A DNA stretch of 8,619 nt from Granulicella sp. UBA5172 (GTDB lineage Bacteria > Acidobacteriota > Terriglobia > Terriglobales > Acidobacteriaceae): contig DHWW01000142.1 in the NCBI GenBank assembly GCA_002413385.1, forward strand, positions 20,130 through 28,748, written 5' to 3'. The translations under genes and the position numbers were made by a program. The notes beneath the pieces were generated by a model. The model ran no database searches, was not told where the DNA came from, and worked only from the letters and a program-made list of their open reading frames with translations. This document shows, piece after piece, positions 1 to 6,605 of the stretch; the first letter of the stretch is position 1, and each line of letters opens with the position of its first letter.

Positions 1-1283
1 AGCTGGCGAACCCAGGCAAGGCGCTGCTCGTCCTTGGCCGTGACGTTGTCGGTGGCCTTGTATTTCCAGTGCGCAGCAATGCCCTCTTCGGCGACGCGGT
101 GCATGTCCTCTGTTCGGATCTGCACCTCGAACTGGTGGCCGCCTTCGGCGATGAGGGTGGTGTGGAGCGACTGATAGAGATTGGGGCGCGGCATGGCGAT
201 GAAGTCTTTGAAGCGGCCAGGGACGGGACGCCACATGCTGTGCAGCAGGCCTAGGACGGCATAGCAATCGGGCTCTGTTTCGGTGATGACGCGGACGGCG
301 AAGAGGTCGAATACCTGGTCGACGGGGATGTGGTGGGCGACGAGTTTCTGTTGGATGGAGTAGAGACGCTTGATGCGTGACTCGACTTGGGCCTTGACGC
401 CGGCCTCTTGCAGCTTGCTCTCGAGGGTGGCGACGGTGCGCTGGAGGAAGGCTTCGCCTTCACCGCGGAGGGAGTCCACTTCGGTGGAGAGCTGCGTGTA
501 GGTGAACGGATCGATGTAGCGGAAGGCAAGGTCTTCGAGTTCGCCGCGCAGTTTGCCCATGCCGAGACGATGTGCGAGGGGGGCATAGACGTCGAGGGTT
601 TCGCGGGCTATGCGCTTTTGTTTCTCGGGTTTAAGGTGCTCGAGCGTGCGCATATTGTGCAGGCGGTCAGCGAGCTTGATAATGACGACGCGCAGATCGG
701 TAACCATCGCGAGAAGCATTTTGCGGATGTTTTCGGCTTGATGGTCTTCGCGGTTGGCGAACTTAATCTTGTCGAGCTTGGTGACACCTTCAACGATGTG
801 GGCGACCTGCTCACCGAAGCGTCGGGCGATATCGGTGGCGGTGACGTCGGTGTCTTCGACGGCGTCATGGAGGAGACCGGCGGCGATGGCCGTGGCGTCC
901 ATCTTGAGCTCGGCGAGCACTTGGGCGACTTCGAGGGGATGCCCGATGTACGGCTCGCCAGAAGCGCGGAGCTGTCCTTCATGCTTCTGGATGCAGAAGG
1001 CCCAGGCGGAGCGGATGAGGTTAAGATCGTCCGCGGGGCGGTTTGCCTTCACGGTTTCAAGCAGATGCTTGAAACGCACATCGAGATCGGGGTGTCCGCT
1101 GAGGGGGTCTTCGGGTTGATCGGGGACGATGGCGTCTGCAGGCATGGGTGCAGCGAGCGAAGTGGCGGTGGGAGTTGATTGGAGCTCCTTGCCGGCTTCG
1201 CTGGATTGGGTCGCGTCGATGGAAAGGGACGCGAGAGGATCAGGTGCGCTGGAGATAGGCGTCTCGGGCCGCGCTATTGCCAT
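1..1283 (-). CDS. rel: Bifunctional (p)ppGpp synthetase/hydrolase, Rel/SpoT family (3' end outside window)
   Basis: Makes and degrades the alarmone (p)ppGpp in the cytoplasm, the signal of the stringent response. The first 427 codons are present; the frame is open through base 1, so the rest of the protein (in this family TGS and other regulatory domains) is missing. Residues 1-65 are a Pro/Ser/Ala-rich, probably disordered extension. The HD hydrolase domain spans about 85-235, with H115, the HDxxED signature (H139-D140, E143-D144) and D206 in LADRLHNM. The synthetase domain starts near 300 and shows DLFAVRV, YQSLHT (370-375) and EVQIRT (386-391). RFKD (357-360) fits the RxKD motif of bifunctional Rel/SpoT enzymes rather than the ExDD of synthetase-only RelA. 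The ATG at 1283 directly follows an in-frame TAA (1289-1287). An in-frame ATG at 1145 (M47) is an alternative start; neither has a Shine-Dalgarno sequence. Family assignment is very secure; the exact start is less so. Confidence 0.97.
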   Translation of the reverse strand, partial: MAIARPETPISSAPDPLASLSIDATQSSEAGKELQSTPTATSLAAPMPADAIVPDQPEDPLSGHPDLDVRFKHLLETVKANRPADDLNLIRSAWAFCIQKHEGQLRASGEPYIGHPLEVAQVLAELKMDATAIAAGLLHDAVEDTDVTATDIARRFGEQVAHIVEGVTKLDKIKFANREDHQAENIRKMLLAMVTDLRVVIIKLADRLHNMRTLEHLKPEKQKRIARETLDVYAPLAHRLGMGKLRGELEDLAFRYIDPFTYTQLSTEVDSLRGEGEAFLQRTVATLESKLQEAGVKAQVESRIKRLYSIQQKLVAHHIPVDQVFDLFAVRVITETEPDCYAVLGLLHSMWRPVPGRFKDFIAMPRPNLYQSLHTTLIAEGGHQFEVQIRTEDMHRVAEEGIAAHWKYKATDNVTAKDEQRLAWVRQ

Positions 1284-1317
1284 GGGTTATTATACGGGCG
1301 GCGTGGGCAACTGTCGT
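1284..1317 (-). promoter_or_regulatory. Probable rel promoter, possibly giving a leaderless mRNA
   Basis: On the minus strand a perfect TATAAT (1294-1289) lies 17 bases downstream of ACGACA (1317-1312), which matches four of six bases of TTGACA. The usual distance from a -10 box puts the transcription start at about 1283-1281, on the rel ATG itself. No Shine-Dalgarno sequence lies before that ATG, which agrees with a leaderless transcript. If translation instead starts at M47 (1145), the same promoter would give a leader of about 138 nt. The hexamers are seen directly; promoter activity is inferred. Confidence 0.5.
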
Positions 1318-1371
1318 GCAGTGATGGTGAGACGTGGCATTTTGCGTCGCAGGGGCGGAAGAGTTCAAGGC

Positions 1372-2562
1372 TCATTGTTTGAGAACGCCTGGAACAGGCC
1401 GCCGGCCGCTATGCGTCCAGCGGACTAGTTCGTCGAAGGCGTTGCCAATTTCGGTCTGGGTAAAGTTGCAGTGGCCCTCGCGATCAACAATTTGCTGGAC
1501 GAAGTTGTCTTCAGCGCCAGCGGCCTGAATCTCTCGGTCATAGCTGGCGAGTTGAGCGATCTGGACGACGGGATCGTAGACGGTGTGGAGGGCGAGCATA
1601 GGCCTGCCGAGATGGCCGTTCGGGGTGTAGTGGCGCATGAGGTAAGCGCGCGCCTGGGGCGTGGCGGTATAGCGCTTAACCTTGTCGTTTAGTTCAAGGT
1701 CACTGGCACTGCCAGTGGGGTTCGTCCCGCTATAGACGAAGTTTCGATTGTCGAACGGATTGCCTTTGCCGCGACGCTGCATGTCGGCAACAACGAAGGT
1801 CCAGTAAGCGATGTCGTGGGCGAGGTCGAGATTGGAGTGGAGACCGGTAAGGTTGCGCATGAGGGCGGCGGATGCAGGGTTGCTACGTAGTGCCGTCAGC
1901 ACCTTGTCGCGGTCGGCGATGGTGTCTTCATAGCCTGCAGGGACGGGGTCAAGCGGTGGCATCACATTGGGGAAGTAGTAATCGAAGGCGGCACGCATGG
2001 CGAAGCGATGACCGAAGGACTGGGAAGTGGGACCGACGGAACCGCAAAGATCGAGGCCGCCAACGTAAGGTTTGGGATTGAGTTCGAGAGTGATGGCGAC
2101 GAGTTCGCCGCCCATGGAGCCGCCAGCGACGAAGGTCTCGCGGGGAGCGCCATATTTCCTGATGAAATATCGGCGGAGCGCCTCGGTCTCGGGGTAGGCC
2201 TGTTGGAGCGCCCATCCAGTTTGTGAATAGGCGCTCTGGATGACTGCGTAGTGGCGCTCGTAGAAGGGTTGTTGTTGGCCGGTGAGGCTTTCGGCGATAT
2301 GGAATCTAGCGGGCTTGCGGTCATAGCCGTGATAGAAGACAACGAGCGATTGATTCCAGTGGGTGGGTACATCGATACGGTATGCGGCACCGTCAATGAA
2401 TCCTACCTCGGTGAGGCCAGCCGGCGAGCGCAGCAACTCCGTCCCAATGGCCTTGTGCGTTGGAGTGGCGGCGCGCACGGAGAACGCAGAAAGGAGAAGG
2501 ACGGCTGCAAGACGCAGCGCAGCGCCGGAAGTGAGTTTAGGTCGTTGTGCACGCAGGGACAT
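1372..2562 (-). CDS. Exported alpha/beta-hydrolase fold esterase/peptidase-like protein
   Basis: A 396-residue protein with an N-terminal signal peptide: basic residues 4-17, a hydrophobic core at about 18-28 and a likely cleavage site after the SVRA/AA stretch near 31. It is therefore expected in the periplasm or outside the cell. The alpha/beta-hydrolase signs are an oxyanion-type HGY (78-80), the nucleophile elbow GGSMGG with S149, an acidic candidate D330 in VYDPV and a catalytic-type H364 in EGHCNF. The only two cysteines are C173, shortly after the nucleophile helix, and C365, next to the catalytic His. Residues about 185-300 probably form a helical lid. The substrate cannot be read from the sequence; ester or peptide hydrolysis are both possible. 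The ATG at 2562 lacks a Shine-Dalgarno sequence, and a TAGAAT hexamer (2582-2577) lies just upstream without a good -35 partner. The gene sits between the receptor's terminator and rel, 88 bases before the rel start. Fold is confident, activity is not. Confidence 0.88.
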   Translation of the reverse strand: MSLRAQRPKLTSGAALRLAAVLLLSAFSVRAATPTHKAIGTELLRSPAGLTEVGFIDGAAYRIDVPTHWNQSLVVFYHGYDRKPARFHIAESLTGQQQPFYERHYAVIQSAYSQTGWALQQAYPETEALRRYFIRKYGAPRETFVAGGSMGGELVAITLELNPKPYVGGLDLCGSVGPTSQSFGHRFAMRAAFDYYFPNVMPPLDPVPAGYEDTIADRDKVLTALRSNPASAALMRNLTGLHSNLDLAHDIAYWTFVVADMQRRGKGNPFDNRNFVYSGTNPTGSASDLELNDKVKRYTATPQARAYLMRHYTPNGHLGRPMLALHTVYDPVVQIAQLASYDREIQAAGAEDNFVQQIVDREGHCNFTQTEIGNAFDELVRWTHSGRRPVPGVLKQ

Positions 2563-2710
2563 GGGCAGGTGGAGCCATTCTAATCCTACGCAAAGTTTTT
2601 CGATGCCTGAGCTTCATCCTGCGCGTTTGGAGAGATGGGAAAATAGCCGGGACGACTCGATTCGAAGGCGCGATCCTACTCTGTGTATTGAGTTGAAATG
2701 ATGGAGCGCA
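2563..2710. other. Intergenic spacer between receptor terminator and hydrolase
   Basis: This spacer should contain the promoter of the exported hydrolase, since a terminator lies just upstream. The best -10-like sequence on the minus strand is TAGAAT (2582-2577), but no acceptable -35 hexamer lies at 16-18 bases from it and no Shine-Dalgarno sequence precedes the ATG. I see no RNA gene or repeat here. Confidence 0.4.
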
Positions 2711-2743
2711 ACAAAAAGAGGCGTGGACCCGAGGGCCCACGCC
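2711..2743 (-). terminator. Intrinsic terminator of the TonB-dependent receptor gene
   Basis: Read on the minus strand, GGCGTGG and CCACGCC (2743-2737 and 2726-2720) form a 7-bp GC-rich stem that continues, after one mismatch, into a short inner CC/GG pairing around a tight loop. A T-rich run, CTCTTTTTG (2720-2712), follows at once. The stem begins 21 bases after the receptor's stop codon (2767-2765). This is a textbook Rho-independent terminator and should uncouple the downstream hydrolase from the receptor. Confidence 0.85.
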
Positions 2744-2764
2744 GGTGGAGGAAGGGTTGGCAGC

Positions 2765-5700
2765 TTAGAACTCAAGCCGCATCGAGACCTGGCCGACACG
2801 TGGAGCGAGTCCAGAGGTGATCGTGCCAAAGCTCACTGTGCTCAGGTTGAGATTGGGCTGGCCCAGGTTGACGTGGTTGAGAACGTTGGTGAAGGTGCCC
2901 TCGGCGCTCAGCTTAAGTTTGTCGGTCAGGGTGAAGGTCTTGACCAGACCGGTATTCAGGTTGATGTAGCCAGGCCCGACGATCGAGCCGACTTGGGAGT
3001 TGCCGAAGCGGCCGATCGGAAGGGGTGAGGGACCAGCGCCGCTACCTGTGGTGCAAGGCGAGCCGACAGTCCATCCCGGTAGTCCAGGGCAGGTGAAGGC
3101 AGCAGCGTTGATCCAGTGGCTCCGGTTCTGCCCAGAGGGCTTCCAATTAACGCCTATGACATTGTCTGCATGCTGGGCGCGGTGACCTGGGTCCCAGCCG
3201 GTAGCGGTGGAGTTGAGGCCTGAACCGGTGCCGGAGGGATCTCCTTCACCCGAAGGGAAATAGGGAGTAAGGAATTCGCCGGTCTGTGCGGTGAAGATAT
3301 TGCTGAGGCGCCATCCACCGACGATGGCATCCAAAGCCCTGGGCATGGAGTTGCCAAACTGCCTTCCGCGACCGATGGGCAGGTCGTAGAGGACCGTGGT
3401 GTTCCAGAGCAGGCGACGTGTGCCGGCTACGTTGCCGAAGTCGGCATGGCGATCAAGGATGGAGGTTGCGCGTGCTCCACCGGCTTCGCCAGCGAAACTG
3501 CTGTTATTTGGCCCCTGGTTATCGGCCAGAGCCTTGGCCCAGGTGAAGTCGGTGTCGAACTCCAGACCATGCTGGAAGCGATGATTGGCATCCAACTGGA
3601 GCGCGTGGTAGCTTTCGTTGGCCCCGGTTGCACGGGTGTTGATGCGGCCCCAGTTGGGAAAGAGGCGCGCGCTGAAGGGCTGGTTGGTGGCTGAGACGGT
3701 GGAAGAAAACGGCAGCGTATTTTCATCAGGAGCCCAGACCAGGTCGTGGGTCTCGTCGCCGATATAGGAGCCGCGAGCCGCGTACCCGTGACCGAAGTCG
3801 TGATCGATGCTGAGTGACCATTGCTCGGTATAGGGATCTTTCCAGTTCGTGCTATTCGCCGTACCGAAGTAGTCCTGGCCGTAGCAGGTAGTGCAACCAC
3901 CGTTGCCGACGCCTGCGTAGATATTAGGCCACTGGTAGCCGATGGCGTGAGTGGTGGGGTCGTACGTATTGGTATATGCGGTGGTCTGCGCCTGTAACGT
4001 ACCGGTGAGCGAGTAGAAGCTGGAACCTAGTTCGGTGATGTTGTAGATACCGAAGCCGCCACGTACGACCGTATTGTCGTTATTGAACGGGCGGTATGCG
4101 ATACCGAGGCGCGGCATAAAGCGCAGATGTGGAACCGCCTTAAGATACGAAGGGAAGCCAGCGGCGCTGTTGCCTTGAACCGGCATACAGGGCGCCCCGT
4201 TGATGGTTGCGCTGTTGGTGTTGTTTACGCCATCGGCATCGCAGGCGTTGGCACTTGCGAGAAACGACGTAGCCAGAAGACTCTGCTTGCCGTCGGGGTA
4301 GATGGCGCGGCCAGACAGGGGTATGCTGGGGTCAAAGTTACCGATGTCGCCGCTGGGATCATGATAGCCAGGATGGAATTCGTAGCGAACACCATAGCTG
4401 ATGGTTAGCTGCGGCGTTGCCCGCCACTGGTCCTGGGCGAAGAAGTGGTAGTGCTTGGACTGACCGTTGTTGTCCTGCTGGACGACGTCATAGAAGGTGT
4501 TGTTCGGGACGCCGATGAGGAAGTCGGCGAAATCGACACCTGTGTACTGTCCGACCGCGTTACCGGCGTTGGAGTAGCCGAACGTACCATAGTTGTCCGA
4601 GCCATTGAAGCCAAGGGGCGTGACGGCCGTGAGGGAGCGAATGTCTGCGCCGAACTTGAACACATGGTTGCCCTTCACCCAAGTGACGGAGTCGGTATAG
4701 ATGTAGGTCTGCGACTTGCTGAGTGAGGTAAGGCGATCGGCATTAATGCTGGAGAGGTTCGCGAAATCGATCTCAGGAATTCCATTGTAGAAGAGATTCT
4801 GAAGACCAACGAGACCGAGTCCCTGGGTGAACGCCTTTCCGTCGAAGGCGTTCGAAGAGCCGTTGGTGGCGAGGGTGAAGCCGAAACGGAACTCATTGAT
4901 GAGGGTTGGCTTGATGTTCCAGTTGAAACTGGTGGTGAGGGAGTGGTTGATGTTGGTGTTCTGCGCTGAAGGTACGTTCAGGGGTTCGGGCGAATTGGAA
5001 GGAAAGTTCTTGTAGGAGTATCGGCCCCAGAGCAGGAACTTCTGATTTGATCCGAAGTATTTGTCAGGCCGGATATCAAACTGATTGGAGTGCTGGCTGG
5101 AATCCTGGTTGACGTAGTAGTTGGGTGCCTGACCGTCGGTGAAGCTGGTCAGGTTTCCGTGGTTTGGATCAGGAAGAAATTGCAGGAACTGTTTGGCCGC
5201 TGCATTGATGACGTTTGCGGGAAGAGTATTGCCATAGGTGCCACCGGTGAACGGATTCATAAGGCCATTAAATCCGCTGGCAGAGTAGTTGGTGAAGTCG
5301 CCGTTCTTCATGGCAACGGTTGGCACGACGTACTGATTGGGGGACTGCTGGGGGAACCGATACCCTTCATAGCCGCCGTAGAAGAAAAAGGTGTCGTGGC
5401 CGTTGTAGAGGTGGGGAATCACGACTGGTCCTGAGAGGCGGCCACCGAAGTTGTTTCCCACCTTGTGCGGTTTGGTCGCAGCACCGTATTGAATGGCATC
5501 GAAGTCGCGATTCTGGAAGTACCAGTAGGCGGAGCCGTGCAGGTGATTGCTGCCAGCCTTGCTGGTAAAGGTGACCTCGCCTGGTTGGCCATACTCTGCA
5601 TTGTTCAGGACGCCATCGGCGCGTATTTCTGCGATCGCGTCAGTCGAGGGAAGAGCGTCCTGGATGGGAGAGTTGCCGGTAGCACTCTGGATCGTGATGC

Positions 5701-6310
5701 CGTCCACCTGCACTTCGGTCTGGAAGGGAAGACCTCCCTGAAGAGCGTACCCGCCCTGGTCGGTCTGCACGCCGGGTAGAGTCCCAATGAGGCTGAGACC
5801 GCTGGTGCCGTTTGAGCCGGCACGGGAGTTGGTGGGTAGGTTGACGGCATCGGCGGCGCTGTACACGGCGCTGATCGAAGGTGACTCCGTCTCAATGGCG
5901 CTGGCGTTATCACCGGAGACCTGGACGGATTCCTGCACCCCACCAATAGCCAGTGTTGCGTTCACCCGCAATTGCTGGCGCGAAGCCAACTGCGCGCCGG
6001 AGATTTTCCACTCCTCAAAGCCGGGAGCAGCAACGACGACGTTATAGTGGGCTGCGACCACATCCGAAAACTGATAGTTGCCAGCGGTGTTGGTACTGGT
6101 GGTGCGCACAACGCCTGCGTCGGCATTGGTCAACGTGACGGTGGCGCCGGGAATCAGGGCACTATTCGCATCCTTGACCGTACCGAGGATCGAGCCCTGT
6201 GTGGATTGTGCGATGCTGGCCAAGCTGGTTGTCAAGAGAAATGCCATCAGCATCATCGCGGTTACGAACCAATGCGAACGATGTGGATATGGCAGGTTTA
6301 ATTTGATCAT
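2765..6310 (-). CDS. Oar-like TonB-dependent outer-membrane receptor with carboxypeptidase-regulatory-like domain
   Basis: A 1181-residue outer-membrane beta-barrel protein of the Oar/TonB-dependent receptor superfamily, which imports large substrates using TonB-transmitted energy; the substrate here is unknown. A signal peptide (hydrophobic 14-30, cleavage probably after ASIAQ, about residue 35) is followed by a transthyretin-like regulatory domain at about 38-125, beginning GSILGTVKDANSALIPGA. A plug domain follows at about 128-255, with QVDGITIQ (201-208) and GEVTFTSKAGSN (244-255). The remainder is the barrel, rich in Asn/Gly/Tyr strands and ending in MRLEF, the terminal Phe being typical of barrel-assembly signals. 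Three close cysteine pairs (C690/C708, C806/C809, C1074/C1086) lie in probable loops. I chose the ATG at 6310 because AAGGAGG lies 5 bases before it and the signal peptide follows directly; an upstream in-frame ATG at 6367 would add 19 polar residues before that signal. An intrinsic terminator follows the gene. Confidence 0.95.
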   Translation of the reverse strand: MIKLNLPYPHRSHWFVTAMMLMAFLLTTSLASIAQSTQGSILGTVKDANSALIPGATVTLTNADAGVVRTTSTNTAGNYQFSDVVAAHYNVVVAAPGFEEWKISGAQLASRQQLRVNATLAIGGVQESVQVSGDNASAIETESPSISAVYSAADAVNLPTNSRAGSNGTSGLSLIGTLPGVQTDQGGYALQGGLPFQTEVQVDGITIQSATGNSPIQDALPSTDAIAEIRADGVLNNAEYGQPGEVTFTSKAGSNHLHGSAYWYFQNRDFDAIQYGAATKPHKVGNNFGGRLSGPVVIPHLYNGHDTFFFYGGYEGYRFPQQSPNQYVVPTVAMKNGDFTNYSASGFNGLMNPFTGGTYGNTLPANVINAAAKQFLQFLPDPNHGNLTSFTDGQAPNYYVNQDSSQHSNQFDIRPDKYFGSNQKFLLWGRYSYKNFPSNSPEPLNVPSAQNTNINHSLTTSFNWNIKPTLINEFRFGFTLATNGSSNAFDGKAFTQGLGLVGLQNLFYNGIPEIDFANLSSINADRLTSLSKSQTYIYTDSVTWVKGNHVFKFGADIRSLTAVTPLGFNGSDNYGTFGYSNAGNAVGQYTGVDFADFLIGVPNNTFYDVVQQDNNGQSKHYHFFAQDQWRATPQLTISYGVRYEFHPGYHDPSGDIGNFDPSIPLSGRAIYPDGKQSLLATSFLASANACDADGVNNTNSATINGAPCMPVQGNSAAGFPSYLKAVPHLRFMPRLGIAYRPFNNDNTVVRGGFGIYNITELGSSFYSLTGTLQAQTTAYTNTYDPTTHAIGYQWPNIYAGVGNGGCTTCYGQDYFGTANSTNWKDPYTEQWSLSIDHDFGHGYAARGSYIGDETHDLVWAPDENTLPFSSTVSATNQPFSARLFPNWGRINTRATGANESYHALQLDANHRFQHGLEFDTDFTWAKALADNQGPNNSSFAGEAGGARATSILDRHADFGNVAGTRRLLWNTTVLYDLPIGRGRQFGNSMPRALDAIVGGWRLSNIFTAQTGEFLTPYFPSGEGDPSGTGSGLNSTATGWDPGHRAQHADNVIGVNWKPSGQNRSHWINAAAFTCPGLPGWTVGSPCTTGSGAGPSPLPIGRFGNSQVGSIVGPGYINLNTGLVKTFTLTDKLKLSAEGTFTNVLNHVNLGQPNLNLSTVSFGTITSGLAPRVGQVSMRLEF

Positions 6311-6315
6311 GAGTG

Positions 6316-6322
6316 CCTCCTT
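6316..6322 (-). promoter_or_regulatory. Strong Shine-Dalgarno sequence that fixes the receptor start
   Basis: AAGGAGG on the minus strand lies 5 bases before the ATG at 6310. It is the only strong ribosome-binding site in front of a gene in this window, and it decides against the longer reading from 6367. Confidence 0.9.
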
Positions 6323-6323
6323 C

Positions 6324-6605
6324 AAGTCTGTCTGTGATGAATCAGTCCTCGAGCGGATGTGAGACAAAGAGATCCCTGCCGGCGTAAGTGATCACGCTGG
6401 AGGAGGTACACATTCCTGCTCGGGAACGAGTTAAACGTAACCTTTTAAAAGGTATGAATCATGAATGTCCGGTTGGATTTGACAGACTGTTAACGTGAAG
6501 CGTGCGTCGAGGAGATAGAAGTTACATTCCGGTTAATTTATGGTGCGGCACAACTGATACTCCGTGGCGGAAACCGTGTCATGTCCGCGGACCGGATTCA
6601 TAGCA
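6324..6605. other. Long intergenic region upstream of the receptor
   Basis: About 280 bases between the phosphoesterase stop and the receptor's ribosome-binding site with no supportable gene. The part from roughly 6420 to 6545 is visibly AT-richer than the flanking genes. It holds a 14-bp palindrome (6440-6453), two copies of TCCGGTT on the plus strand exactly 60 bases apart (6468-6474 and 6528-6534), and two copies of ATGAATCA (6337-6344 and 6454-6461). A 10-bp palindrome GTCCGCGGAC (6583-6592) lies just after the phosphoesterase stop but has no T-run. No clear terminator for the phosphoesterase is visible, so read-through into the receptor is possible. Confidence 0.6.
6430..6458 (-). promoter_or_regulatory. 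Candidate receptor promoter with an operator-like palindrome in the spacer
   Basis: On the minus strand TTCATA (6458-6453) and TTTAAC (6435-6430) are 17 bases apart; each matches four of six consensus bases. The perfect 14-bp palindrome ACCTTTTAAAAGGT (6453-6440) begins at the last base of the -35-like hexamer and fills most of the spacer, a position where a bound dimeric regulator would block RNA polymerase. The palindrome is certain. The promoter assignment is weak, because both hexamers are imperfect and this AT-rich stretch offers other choices. A start here would give a leader of roughly 110 nt. Confidence 0.35.

Noticed and set aside
387..1178. 263-codon open frame on the plus strand
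   Set aside because: It lies wholly opposite rel, whose HD and synthetase motifs are unmistakable; the frame has no recognisable domain and is a by-product of GC-rich codon use on the other strand.
6337..6461. ATGAATCA direct repeats (6337-6344 and 6454-6461) as regulator sites
   Set aside because: Only 8 bp long and 117 bases apart without shared flanks; chance is a sufficient explanation.
6480..6485. CTGTCA on the minus strand as half of a Pho box before the receptor
   Set aside because: A Pho box needs a second CTGTCA-like half 11 bases on; that position reads AACCGG, so phosphate-regulon control is not supported.
6583..6592. GTCCGCGGAC palindrome as terminator of the phosphoesterase gene
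   Set aside because: It is a perfect 10-bp palindrome with no loop and no T-run after it on the minus strand, so it does not look like an intrinsic terminator.
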